Shown one piece after another: positions 14,602-22,377 of a stretch of DNA of 64,000 bases. The stretch's first letter is position 1. Each line of letters begins with the position of its first letter. The notes beneath the pieces were generated by a model. It was given only the letters and a program-made list of their open reading frames with translations, was not told where the DNA came from and did no database searches. The position numbers and the translations under genes are program-made. The stretch is from Bacteroidaceae bacterium (GTDB lineage Bacteria; Bacteroidota; Bacteroidia; Bacteroidales; Bacteroidaceae): contig JAFUOP010000038.1 in the NCBI GenBank assembly GCA_017481875.1, positions 25,716-89,715 on the forward strand, read 5' to 3'.

Positions 14602-15539
14602 ATTTTTTTAAGAGAGAGGAAGGAAAAACACAATTCCTCGCCGTGGAGAGCCTCAACCTCATATACAACCTACTCACCACCCTGCTCATCATCATATTCT
14701 TCAACAGCCTGCAAAACCCACAAGAGATGCTTATGGGGCGTTTTTTCATAGCTGCAGGCACATTCACAGTCATATACCTTTATACCCTCTACCCGTCGCC
14801 ACTTACACGCTACCTGCGCATAGCATCGCAGATGGCATTGCTAGCCTACTGGTACCCCGACACCTTTGAATTCAACCGCATATTCCCCAACCTCGACCAC
14901 CTATTTGCCACAGCCGAGTTCAGCATTTTCGGTTGCCAGCCCGCCATACTATTTGAGCAGGTATGCAGCCACCCACTGTGGCGCGAGGCCTTCAATATGG
15001 GCTATTGGGCATACTACCCAATGATATTCACTATGGTAACGTGGTATTTCTTCAAGCAGGCACGCGACGTGGAGCGTTGCACATTCGTAATTATGGCATC
15101 GTTCTTTATTTACTATTTTATATATATGTTTGTCCCTGTTGCCGGGCCGCAATTCTATTTCCCCGTGATAGGCGATGCCGTTGCCGCCGCAGGCCCCTAC
15201 CCCGCAATAGGCGACTATTTTAACCTAAACCCCGAAATAACAATACCTCAAGCCAATAAAGGAGGCTTCTTCACATCGCTTGTAAATGCAGCGCAAGAAT
15301 CGGGCGAGCGGCCCACGGCAGCCTTCCCAAGCTCGCACATAGGAATATCCACAATACTTATGTTGCTTGCCCGCAGAAGCCACAAAGGGCTTATGTTCAC
15401 ACTACTACCCTTCTACCTATTGCTATGCTGCGCAACGGTGTATATAAAAGCACACTACCTGATAGACGGCATTGCCGGCGTGGCAAGCGGTGTTGCGATA
15501 TATGCGCTCACAACATATTTATACAAGAAAACAGCGTGA
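14592..15539 (+). CDS. PAP2-superfamily membrane phosphatase/phosphotransferase
   Basis: 315 residues from the ATG at 14592 (an ATG at 14574 is also in frame; both overlap the epimerase gene). Six or so membrane helices with the PAP2 core: AFPSSHIG (PSSH at 246-249) and AHYLIDGIAGVASG (288-301). The segment FVPVAGPQFYFP resembles the inositol-phosphotransferase (Aur1/Ipt1-like) branch more than ordinary lipid phosphatases. Bacteroidales make sphingolipids and inositol lipids, so a head-group transfer role is plausible but not proven. Transcribed with the epimerase gene. Confidence 0.8.
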   Translation: MVIDFFKREEGKTQFLAVESLNLIYNLLTTLLIIIFFNSLQNPQEMLMGRFFIAAGTFTVIYLYTLYPSPLTRYLRIASQMALLAYWYPDTFEFNRIFPNLDHLFATAEFSIFGCQPAILFEQVCSHPLWREAFNMGYWAYYPMIFTMVTWYFFKQARDVERCTFVIMASFFIYYFIYMFVPVAGPQFYFPVIGDAVAAAGPYPAIGDYFNLNPEITIPQANKGGFFTSLVNAAQESGERPTAAFPSSHIGISTILMLLARRSHKGLMFTLLPFYLLLCCATVYIKAHYLIDGIAGVASGVAIYALTTYLYKKTA

Positions 15540-15555
15540 AAAAGTAAATTTCTTT

Positions 15556-16047
15556 CTACATACCCTCCACAAGCACAACACTACCGGCTGCAAGCGAAGC
15601 GGAAACATCTATCACACGTTGGTTGCTGCTGCCACGGAAACGTAGTTGCTCATCTTTTAAGGCCTCAACGAAAGGACCATCGACAAGCACATCGATATAC
15701 TTTAAAAGTTCCTTTTGAACGGGGTTTTTCAGTAGATTTTCGAACAGGAAGCCGGTGAAGCACCATATATTCTTGGTGCTTTTCTGCTTTATGGCAATAG
15801 CAAGCTCGGTGAAGCCTTGCGGCTGCGCCATAGGGTCGCCACCGCTGAAGGTAACATCGGCAAAAGGGTCGGCAAGGATTTTTTTAAGAATTTCGGAAGT
15901 CTCCATCGCACGGCCGTTGGCAATATCCCACGACTGCGGGTTGTGGCAGCCCGGGCAATGGTTGGGGCAACCTGCACAATAGACCGAGGTGCGGAACCCC
16001 GGCCCATCGACGGTTGTATCTTCTAATATATCGAGGATATATAACAT
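15556..16047 (-). CDS. nrdG: Anaerobic ribonucleotide reductase activating protein
   Basis: Radical-SAM activase, 163 residues, that installs the glycyl radical on NrdD. The cluster motif CX3CX2C is C27-PNH-C31-PG-C34 (CAGCPNHCPGCHNPQSW), followed by the SAM-binding TFSGGDPMAQP. It starts 2 bp after the nrdD stop, so the two are translated together and share the upstream cobalamin riboswitch. Confidence 0.95.
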   Translation of the reverse strand: MLYILDILEDTTVDGPGFRTSVYCAGCPNHCPGCHNPQSWDIANGRAMETSEILKKILADPFADVTFSGGDPMAQPQGFTELAIAIKQKSTKNIWCFTGFLFENLLKNPVQKELLKYIDVLVDGPFVEALKDEQLRFRGSSNQRVIDVSASLAAGSVVLVEGM

Positions 16048-16049
16048 TT

Positions 16050-18257
16050 TTATTCGTGTATAACGCGGTCGTTAAGCTCGGCAAGCTTGGCACTGTTCCA
16101 GCGGTCGGTGGTGCCCACAAGGTAGCCTGTGATGCGTTGCAGCTTATCAATGCGGGTGCTGCCACACTTGGGGCAGACCTTCAGTTCCTTGTCTGAATTT
16201 TCGTAGCCGCAGTCGAGACAGCGATTGCGGTTGTGGTTCACCGAGCCGTAACCAATATTATACTTATCCATCATATCCACCACACGCATAATGGCATCGG
16301 GGTTGTGGGTGGCATCGCCGTCAATTTCCACATAGAATATGTGGCCACCACCCGTAAGGGCGTGGTAGGGAGCCTCAACCTCGGCCTTGTGGCGTGCGCT
16401 GCATTTGTAATAGACGGGAACGTGGTTGCTATTGGTGTAGTAGTCGCGGTCGGTAATGCCTGCAATGACACCGAATTTCTTACGGTCGGCACGGGTGAAC
16501 TTGCCCGAAAGGCCCTCGGCCGGAGTGGCAAGCACGCTGTAGTTGTGCTGGTAACGCTCCGAGAAATCGTTGGCGCGGTCGCGCATATAAGTTATTATCT
16601 TCACTCCAAGCTCCTGCGATTCGGCACTCTCGCCGTGGTGCCGGCCTGTGAGTGCAACCAAGCACTCGGCAAGGCCTATAAAACCTATACCCAAGGTACC
16701 TTGGTTTATAACAGAGGCAATGGTGTCGGTGGGCTTGAGTTTTTCGCTACCTACCCAAAGAGCCGACATAAGCAGGGGGAATTGCTTTGCAAATGCGGTG
16801 CGCTGGAACTCCATACGCTCGTGCAGTTGCTTGGCAGTGAGTTCGAGTATATTATCGAGTTTTGCAAAGAACTGCGCAATGCGCTGCTCCTTGTTTTCAA
16901 TGTCCATGCACTCTATTGCAAGGCGCACTATATTCACGGTGGAGAATGAGAGGTTTCCGCGACCTACAGATGTTTTGGGGCCAAAGCGGTTCTCGAACAC
17001 ACGGGTGCGGCAGCCCATTGTAGCCACCTCGTGTATGTAGCGTTTGGGGTCGTCGGCACGCCACTCCTCGCTTTGGTTGAATGTGGCATCGAGGTTCAGA
17101 AAGTTGGGGAAGAAACGACGGGCACTCACCTTGCAGGCAAGCTCGTAGAGGTCGTAGTTGCGGTCGGTGGGCAGGTAGCTCACGCCACGTTTCTTTTTCC
17201 ATATCTGTATGGGGAAGATGGCTGTTTCACCATTACCCACACCGCGATAGGTGCTGCCCAGCAGCTCGCGAATGACGCAACGCCCCTCGGCCGATGTGTC
17301 GGTACCGTAGTTTATGGAACTGAACACCACCTGGTTGCCACCACGTGAGTGTATTGTGTTCATATTGTGTATGAAAGCCTCCATTGCCTGGTGCACACGC
17401 TTCACGGTTTTGTTCATTGCGTGCTGCACTATGCGCTCGTCGCCCGAGAGGAAATCGAGCGGGCACTCCACATAATCGCTCACCTCGCGGTTATAAAGAT
17501 GCTCATAGCTTGCCGAAGTGAGCTCTTCAAGGCTCTTAAGCTCTTCAATGAATGTGCTGCGCACGTATGGTGCCATATAAAAATCGAAGGCGGGGATTGC
17601 CTGGCCGCCGTGCATCTCATTCTGCGCGGTTTCCATAGATATGCAGGCAAGCACGCTGGCTGTCTCTATGCGCTTTGCAGGGCGCGACTCGCCGTGCCCC
17701 ACGCAGAAACCATTTTTAAGTATGTGGTCTAAAGGGTGCTGGCAGCAGGTGAGGCTTTTTGTGGGATAGTAATCCTTGTCGTGGATATGTATGTAGCTGT
17801 TGTGCACAGCCTCCATAACCTCCTCGTCGAGCAAGAAATCATCGACAAAGGGCTTTGTTGTTTCGCTGGCAAATTTCATCATCATTCCTGCCGGGGTGTC
17901 GGCATTCATATTGGCATTCTCGCGGGTGATGTCATTGGATTTTATGTTTATAATCTCCTGGAACATATCGCGCGTTTTTGCCTTGCGGGCAATGCGACGC
18001 TGGTTGCGATAGGCTATATACTTTTTCGCAACATCTTTGCGGCTACTCTTCATCAGCTCCATTTCCACCATATCTTGAATGGCCTCCACGGTCATCTGCG
18101 AATCTCCACGGAAGGAGATGTGGTCGGTTATTTGGCGTATGAGTGCCATATCCTCACCCTTTTCGGTGTGGAGCATAGCCTTACGAATGGCTGTTACAAT
18201 TTTTTCTTCATTAAAACCCACGATGCGGCCATCGCGCTTAACAACAGTCTGAATCAT
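16050..18257 (-). CDS. nrdD: Anaerobic (class III) ribonucleoside-triphosphate reductase
   Basis: 735-residue glycyl-radical enzyme reducing ribonucleotides without oxygen. The N-terminal ATP cone (about 3-95, VVKRDGRIVGFNEEKIVTAI) mediates allosteric control. The C-terminal zinc site is C680/C683/C695/C698, and the radical glycine is G711 in RITGYLVG. The enzyme is intact. A cobalamin riboswitch lies in its 5' leader, implying repression when vitamin B12 is available, presumably because the organism also has a B12-dependent class II reductase outside the window. Confidence 0.97.
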   Translation of the reverse strand: MIQTVVKRDGRIVGFNEEKIVTAIRKAMLHTEKGEDMALIRQITDHISFRGDSQMTVEAIQDMVEMELMKSSRKDVAKKYIAYRNQRRIARKAKTRDMFQEIINIKSNDITRENANMNADTPAGMMMKFASETTKPFVDDFLLDEEVMEAVHNSYIHIHDKDYYPTKSLTCCQHPLDHILKNGFCVGHGESRPAKRIETASVLACISMETAQNEMHGGQAIPAFDFYMAPYVRSTFIEELKSLEELTSASYEHLYNREVSDYVECPLDFLSGDERIVQHAMNKTVKRVHQAMEAFIHNMNTIHSRGGNQVVFSSINYGTDTSAEGRCVIRELLGSTYRGVGNGETAIFPIQIWKKKRGVSYLPTDRNYDLYELACKVSARRFFPNFLNLDATFNQSEEWRADDPKRYIHEVATMGCRTRVFENRFGPKTSVGRGNLSFSTVNIVRLAIECMDIENKEQRIAQFFAKLDNILELTAKQLHERMEFQRTAFAKQFPLLMSALWVGSEKLKPTDTIASVINQGTLGIGFIGLAECLVALTGRHHGESAESQELGVKIITYMRDRANDFSERYQHNYSVLATPAEGLSGKFTRADRKKFGVIAGITDRDYYTNSNHVPVYYKCSARHKAEVEAPYHALTGGGHIFYVEIDGDATHNPDAIMRVVDMMDKYNIGYGSVNHNRNRCLDCGYENSDKELKVCPKCGSTRIDKLQRITGYLVGTTDRWNSAKLAELNDRVIHE

Positions 18258-18331
18258 TTGACTTTGAACATTGTGTATTGATAAATATTTCGCACTGCGC
18301 CCTATCCCACGAGTAGCAACAGCCTTTAATG

Positions 18332-18505
18332 AATGGTAGGTCTTCTGACTTACTCCTAATCTCGGCAGCCTTCCCGATAAAAATCAGTGGCAAAAGGTGT
18401 TGCCTCGATGTCGCCGGAGATTCACAGCAGCGGGACTGTTCGGGATTTGCACCCGATTCCCTTTTAATCACTCCCGATGAAATCGGGAGTGAACCTATTC
18501 TTTTG
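18332..18505 (-). promoter_or_regulatory. Cobalamin (B12) riboswitch upstream of nrdDG
   Basis: Read on the minus strand, the conserved core elements appear in order: GGGAATCGGGTGCAAATCCC, ACAGTCCCGCTGCTGTGA, the loop with GAGGCAACACC, GCCACTG, CGGGAAGGC, and AGTCAGAAGACCTACC. A downstream TGTTGC (minus strand, about 18321-18316) can pair with GCAACA of the L5 loop (18404-18398 region), the usual kissing loop of this class. No T-run follows, so control of translation of nrdD (start 18257, about 60 nt on) is likely. Boundaries are approximate. Confidence 0.9.
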
Positions 18506-18589
18506 CGAATATAATGAATTCCCGCAAATTTATATATATAAAATTCATACATTTTAATAGAAAGTAATCAACAGGGAAAACCAAAAAAG

Positions 18590-18629
18590 CCACTACCCCC
18601 GCCACAATGTATTGTGGCGGGGGTAGTGG
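18590..18629 (-). terminator. Strong GC-rich terminator after the membrane glycosyltransferase gene
   Basis: Perfect 19-bp stem (18590-18608 with 18611-18629) closed by a 2-base centre, with CTACCCCCGCC in the left arm. On the minus strand a T-rich run follows (18588-18583). It ends the minus-strand cluster whose last gene stops at 18670 and may also insulate the riboswitch region. Confidence 0.88.
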
Positions 18630-18669
18630 AAAATTTTATCTTTTAAAATTATTTTAAAATTGCAAAAAA

Positions 18670-20217
18670 CTACCACCTGTGCCCATTGCTTTTGAGCCAC
18701 TGTGCAGCCTCCTTCTTTTTAAATTTCAAAAGAATTGATGTCGGTTGATTAGTGTACTTAAGCAACTCGAAGAAATCACTATGCTGTTGCACAAAAGGAT
18801 AAAGCACATCATAAGTGTATTTAAATCCCATATTCTCCAATACCAGGTAATCTATATTCTCGTCGAGCATATGATTGAGTATTGCAACGTTGGTCTTTTC
18901 CTCCTTTAAACGCTTGCCACGCACACCCGAATGCACATAAAGCAATTCCGGCTTGCGCGATGCTACAATCTTTGCATCGGGATATTTTGCCACAGCATCG
19001 CCCATTGCAATAAAATTCTTCAACGTTATTGGATAGCCGTCAGCAGCATTTTTGTGCAGACCGAATATTGTGTGTTTGCTTTTATCACTTGCAGTAAACA
19101 GCAGTGGCACAAAAAGCAACAACATAACCCACGAACCAATGGAACGCTTTAGCAGGCGAGTTGCTACAAGGCTTATGAGATTCCAAAGCCCCACAACAAG
19201 CCCTGCTGTGATAAACGGCAGCACAATTATCATATAACGGTAGCTGCTCGGGGTATTCATTATAGATACAATGGCAATGTTCCCAAGAAGCAATAGCGGC
19301 AACACCACGCGCAGGTTTTTCAATTTTAAAAAGCCATAAATGACAACTATAAACATAGACACCGCAAGCACATACAACAGCAAAGAGGGCTGTGTTTTAT
19401 ATTGCACAGACACAAAAGGTATCACACTCTCGGGAATCGCTTGAACAACAAGCATTTCAAGGTTGCCCCAAATATTTGAAAAATCTATCTGGCTCACATA
19501 GCGCGACTGCCCAAGCTCCAATGCCGCATTACGCAAGGCCCAGGGCGACCAACAAGTGGCAAAAACAACCACAAGCAAAGCGGCCAGCTTAAAGCGACGG
19601 ACCACTAACAAAGCCGCAAAAAATGCGATAAACAGCACCACGGCCTGTGTGCGGATTAAAAAGGAGTATGCAACAGAAAAGAGAAAAACCCAAAGCCAAG
19701 GGGAACGCCAGGGGAGAGCCTTTGTGCCTTGCATAACGGAACAGACACGCAGATAGGCCCACAGCGAGAGAGCTATAAAAAGAACACACGAAGCCTCGCT
19801 CATCATCATTGTGGAGAACTCGAGCAGGTGTGGCGTAACAAGCACTGCAGCACAAGCAACAAAAGAAATAAAGCGTTTGACCTCCACAGCAAGCAAGCTG
19901 AAATATAGCAGCATCACAGCCCCAAAGAGGAAAAGCAGGTTCATCACCTTTTGTGCCACCACGCTGTCGGTTATAAAGCGCAGGGGCGTCATAAGCAACG
20001 GGTAGCCCGGAGGAAAGAGTGCCGACGGCTCACCTGCGACATCGACATAACCCTCGCCTGCAGCCAATGCCGAAGCAAATGCATAATAGTAGCAGTTATC
20101 ACCGTTAATATCTATTTGGGGGTTGAATATATACTTAAAAACCAACAAGGCAAGCAAAGCAAGCCCTGTTGGATAAATATATTTCTCTATTGAGGAATCG
20201 TTTTTCGTCATAACCAT
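18670..20217 (-). CDS. GT-C type membrane glycosyltransferase (family 39-like)
   Basis: 515 residues with about eleven membrane helices and a C-terminal extracytoplasmic portion (about 420-515). The first loop carries DINGDNCYYYAFASALAAG and ALFPPGYPLLM, the pattern of PMT/ArnT-like GT-C enzymes that use polyprenyl-phosphate sugars. The acceptor is unknown. The ATG overlaps the aminopeptidase stop by one base (TAATG); a second ATG at 20211 is equally possible. It is the last gene of the minus-strand glycan cluster, before the terminator at 18590-18629. Confidence 0.75.
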   Translation of the reverse strand: MVMTKNDSSIEKYIYPTGLALLALLVFKYIFNPQIDINGDNCYYYAFASALAAGEGYVDVAGEPSALFPPGYPLLMTPLRFITDSVVAQKVMNLLFLFGAVMLLYFSLLAVEVKRFISFVACAAVLVTPHLLEFSTMMMSEASCVLFIALSLWAYLRVCSVMQGTKALPWRSPWLWVFLFSVAYSFLIRTQAVVLFIAFFAALLVVRRFKLAALLVVVFATCWSPWALRNAALELGQSRYVSQIDFSNIWGNLEMLVVQAIPESVIPFVSVQYKTQPSLLLYVLAVSMFIVVIYGFLKLKNLRVVLPLLLLGNIAIVSIMNTPSSYRYMIIVLPFITAGLVVGLWNLISLVATRLLKRSIGSWVMLLLFVPLLFTASDKSKHTIFGLHKNAADGYPITLKNFIAMGDAVAKYPDAKIVASRKPELLYVHSGVRGKRLKEEKTNVAILNHMLDENIDYLVLENMGFKYTYDVLYPFVQQHSDFFELLKYTNQPTSILLKFKKKEAAQWLKSNGHRW

Positions 20218-21608
20218 TATTTATTATGTTCGGCTTCAATCTCCTCGGGCGACATAGGCTTGTACTTACCCAGGCGACGGGCACCACCCTCGAACACATA
20301 GTAATCCTCCTCGTTGCGTATGCCACCGAAGGAACGCCAAGCGTCGAGTTTGTCGTAACATATAAAATCGGTAAACTGCTTTTCGGCACGCCATTTATCT
20401 ATGAGGTCGGGGATAAAATAAATACCGGGCTCCACGGTGAAAACATAACCGGGCTCCAACGCCTTGACAAGGCGCAAGGACTTCCAGCCGAAAAGAGTGC
20501 TCTTTGAGCGGCCCTCTTCGTAACCCACATAAAGCTCGCCTAAATTCTCCATATCGTGAACATCGAGGCCCATCATATGGCCAAGGCCGTGGGGCAGGAA
20601 CATACAGGCGGCACCCACACGGGCGGCCTCGGCAGCATCGCCCTTCATAAGGCCCAAGTCTATCATACCTTTAGCTATTTCAGTGAGCACGGTGTGGTGA
20701 ACATCGCGGTACTCCACGCCCGGCTTTATTGCATCGAGCGCGGCAAGATGAGCTGTGCGCAATATATTGCACACAACACGCTGCTGCTCGGTAAACTGCT
20801 TGCCCACAGGCATAGTGGTTGTGAGGTCGCCCGCATAGTGCATAGCATTCTCGCAACCCGAATCGAGCAGGAACATCTGCCCCTCGCGCAAAGGCTCGGT
20901 GCCATATGCGTGGTTGTGCAGTGTCTGGCCGTTCACTGTAGCTATGATGGGGAACGAGAGGTTAAAATTGTGCTTTGCAGCCTCGGCCTGCACCACCGAC
21001 ACAATCTCGGCTTCGGTAGTTCCCGGGCGCACGGCACGCATAGCAGCACAGTGCATATCTACCGACACATTCACGGCTTCTTCTATCTGCTCAATCTCTT
21101 CGGCAGTCTTGTAGTTACGCTGTGCAATTACAGCCTTCACAAAAGCCATCGACACGGCAGCCTGCTGCTCGGCGGGATTAATACCAAGAAGCTCTTGCAA
21201 CCACACCTTGTGGTCGCCACGGTAAGGGGGAAGGAAATGTATCTTTTGCCCCTTACTTTGGGCAGCCTTCACATATGTGGCAAGCTCACTCATAGGCTTG
21301 GTTATGGCAATGCCCACGCGCTCGCTCTTTTCGCGTATGGTGGGCTGCACGCCTGTCCACACAATGTCATCTATTGTGAGCTCGTCGCCAAAGATTATCT
21401 CTTTATCTTCATCAATATCAATAACCGCTGCAAGCCCCGAATAATCGGAAGCAAAATAGTAGAGAAAGGTGGAATCCTGGCGAAAATGGTAGGCATTGTC
21501 GGCATAGTTCACGCCCACTTCACCATTACCCAGGAAAAGCAACAGACCGCTGCCCACACTCTTTTTCAAAACCTCGCGACGTTTAATGTAAGTCTCTTTA
21601 CTGAACAT
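20217..21608 (-). CDS. pepP: Xaa-Pro aminopeptidase (M24B)
   Basis: 463 residues. An N-terminal aminopeptidase P domain precedes a C-terminal pita-bread metallopeptidase. The dinuclear metal ligands are visible: LLDSGCENAMHYAGDLTTTM (two Asp), FLPHGLGHMMGLDVHD (His), TVEPGIYF (Glu) and GGIRNEEDYYVF (Glu). It cleaves N-terminal residues preceding proline in the cytoplasm. It sits between glycan genes and is translationally coupled to the GT-C gene, but a functional link to glycan synthesis is not obvious. Confidence 0.95.
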   Translation of the reverse strand: MFSKETYIKRREVLKKSVGSGLLLFLGNGEVGVNYADNAYHFRQDSTFLYYFASDYSGLAAVIDIDEDKEIIFGDELTIDDIVWTGVQPTIREKSERVGIAITKPMSELATYVKAAQSKGQKIHFLPPYRGDHKVWLQELLGINPAEQQAAVSMAFVKAVIAQRNYKTAEEIEQIEEAVNVSVDMHCAAMRAVRPGTTEAEIVSVVQAEAAKHNFNLSFPIIATVNGQTLHNHAYGTEPLREGQMFLLDSGCENAMHYAGDLTTTMPVGKQFTEQQRVVCNILRTAHLAALDAIKPGVEYRDVHHTVLTEIAKGMIDLGLMKGDAAEAARVGAACMFLPHGLGHMMGLDVHDMENLGELYVGYEEGRSKSTLFGWKSLRLVKALEPGYVFTVEPGIYFIPDLIDKWRAEKQFTDFICYDKLDAWRSFGGIRNEEDYYVFEGGARRLGKYKPMSPEEIEAEHNK

Positions 21609-21627
21609 ATTTGTAAATTTTGGTTAG

Positions 21628-22371
21628 TTATTTCTTAATTATTGCTCTAAGTACAAACCACACGTGGTGCAATACCGTGGAGAGCACACCGTAGTGCTTG
21701 CACATAATATTGAAACGTTCTATGAGCGATGCTCTGTGATTCTGCAAAGATAACCCGTTTTGCAAATAATTTATTATGGTTGTGTGAGTATTAACAAGCA
21801 CCGACGATTTTTTCATCACCCTTATGCACCAATCTACATCGGCTGAAAGGCGGTATTTTAAATCGTACAGAGGTGCAAGGTCGCGCCGTACAAAAAATGC
21901 CTGGTGGCACACCAACATACCCTTTTTAAAACTTTTCCAATTGAGATTTTCGGGTGCTTGCAGGCGGCGCATACGCACAAAGCAGCGTTGCTCATTAACC
22001 TCGGCGGTTTCACCGTATATTACACAAGGCAGCGATGGCATATTTTCTATTGCAGCCACCATACGTTCGAGCGTGTCGGGGGCATAAAGTGCATCGCCCG
22101 CATTGAGAAAACAGAGATAATCGCCTTTGGCAAGCGCAATACCCTTGTTCATTGCGTCGTAAAGACCGGCATCGCCCTCACTCACTATGTGAGCAAATTC
22201 AATACCCGTAGCCACCGCCTTGCTCACTGTGTCGTCGGTAGAGGCACCATCGATGAGCAGATATTCGTAATTTTTGTAACTCTGCGCAGCAACGCTCTGC
22301 AACGTAGGCTCAATAACCGACGAAGCATTGTATGTAACTGTTATTATGGAAAATTTTGGTCTTAAAGCCAT
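21628..22371 (-). CDS. Glycosyltransferase family 2
   Basis: 247 residues with the GT-A fold opening FSIITVTYNASSVIEPTLQS, the nucleotide-binding LIDGASTDDTV, and the metal-site region FLNAGDALY, which replaces a classical DxD. The C-terminal part includes the SADVDWCIRVMKKS acceptor-side segment. Probably adds a sugar to a lipid-linked glycan at the cytoplasmic face. It starts 6 bp after the YfhO gene, in one transcript. Donor and acceptor are unknown. Confidence 0.88.
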   Translation of the reverse strand: MALRPKFSIITVTYNASSVIEPTLQSVAAQSYKNYEYLLIDGASTDDTVSKAVATGIEFAHIVSEGDAGLYDAMNKGIALAKGDYLCFLNAGDALYAPDTLERMVAAIENMPSLPCVIYGETAEVNEQRCFVRMRRLQAPENLNWKSFKKGMLVCHQAFFVRRDLAPLYDLKYRLSADVDWCIRVMKKSSVLVNTHTTIINYLQNGLSLQNHRASLIERFNIMCKHYGVLSTVLHHVWFVLRAIIKK

Positions 22372-22377
22372 TGTACA

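Noticed and set aside
20556-21638. 360-codon open frame opposite pepP
   Set aside because: Antisense shadow of an intact aminopeptidase gene with all metal ligands.
21655-21675. Other CACGTG hexamers (for example near 21665, 17343, 12460) as extra parS sites
   Set aside because: They lie inside genes and lack the TGTT and AAACA flanks.
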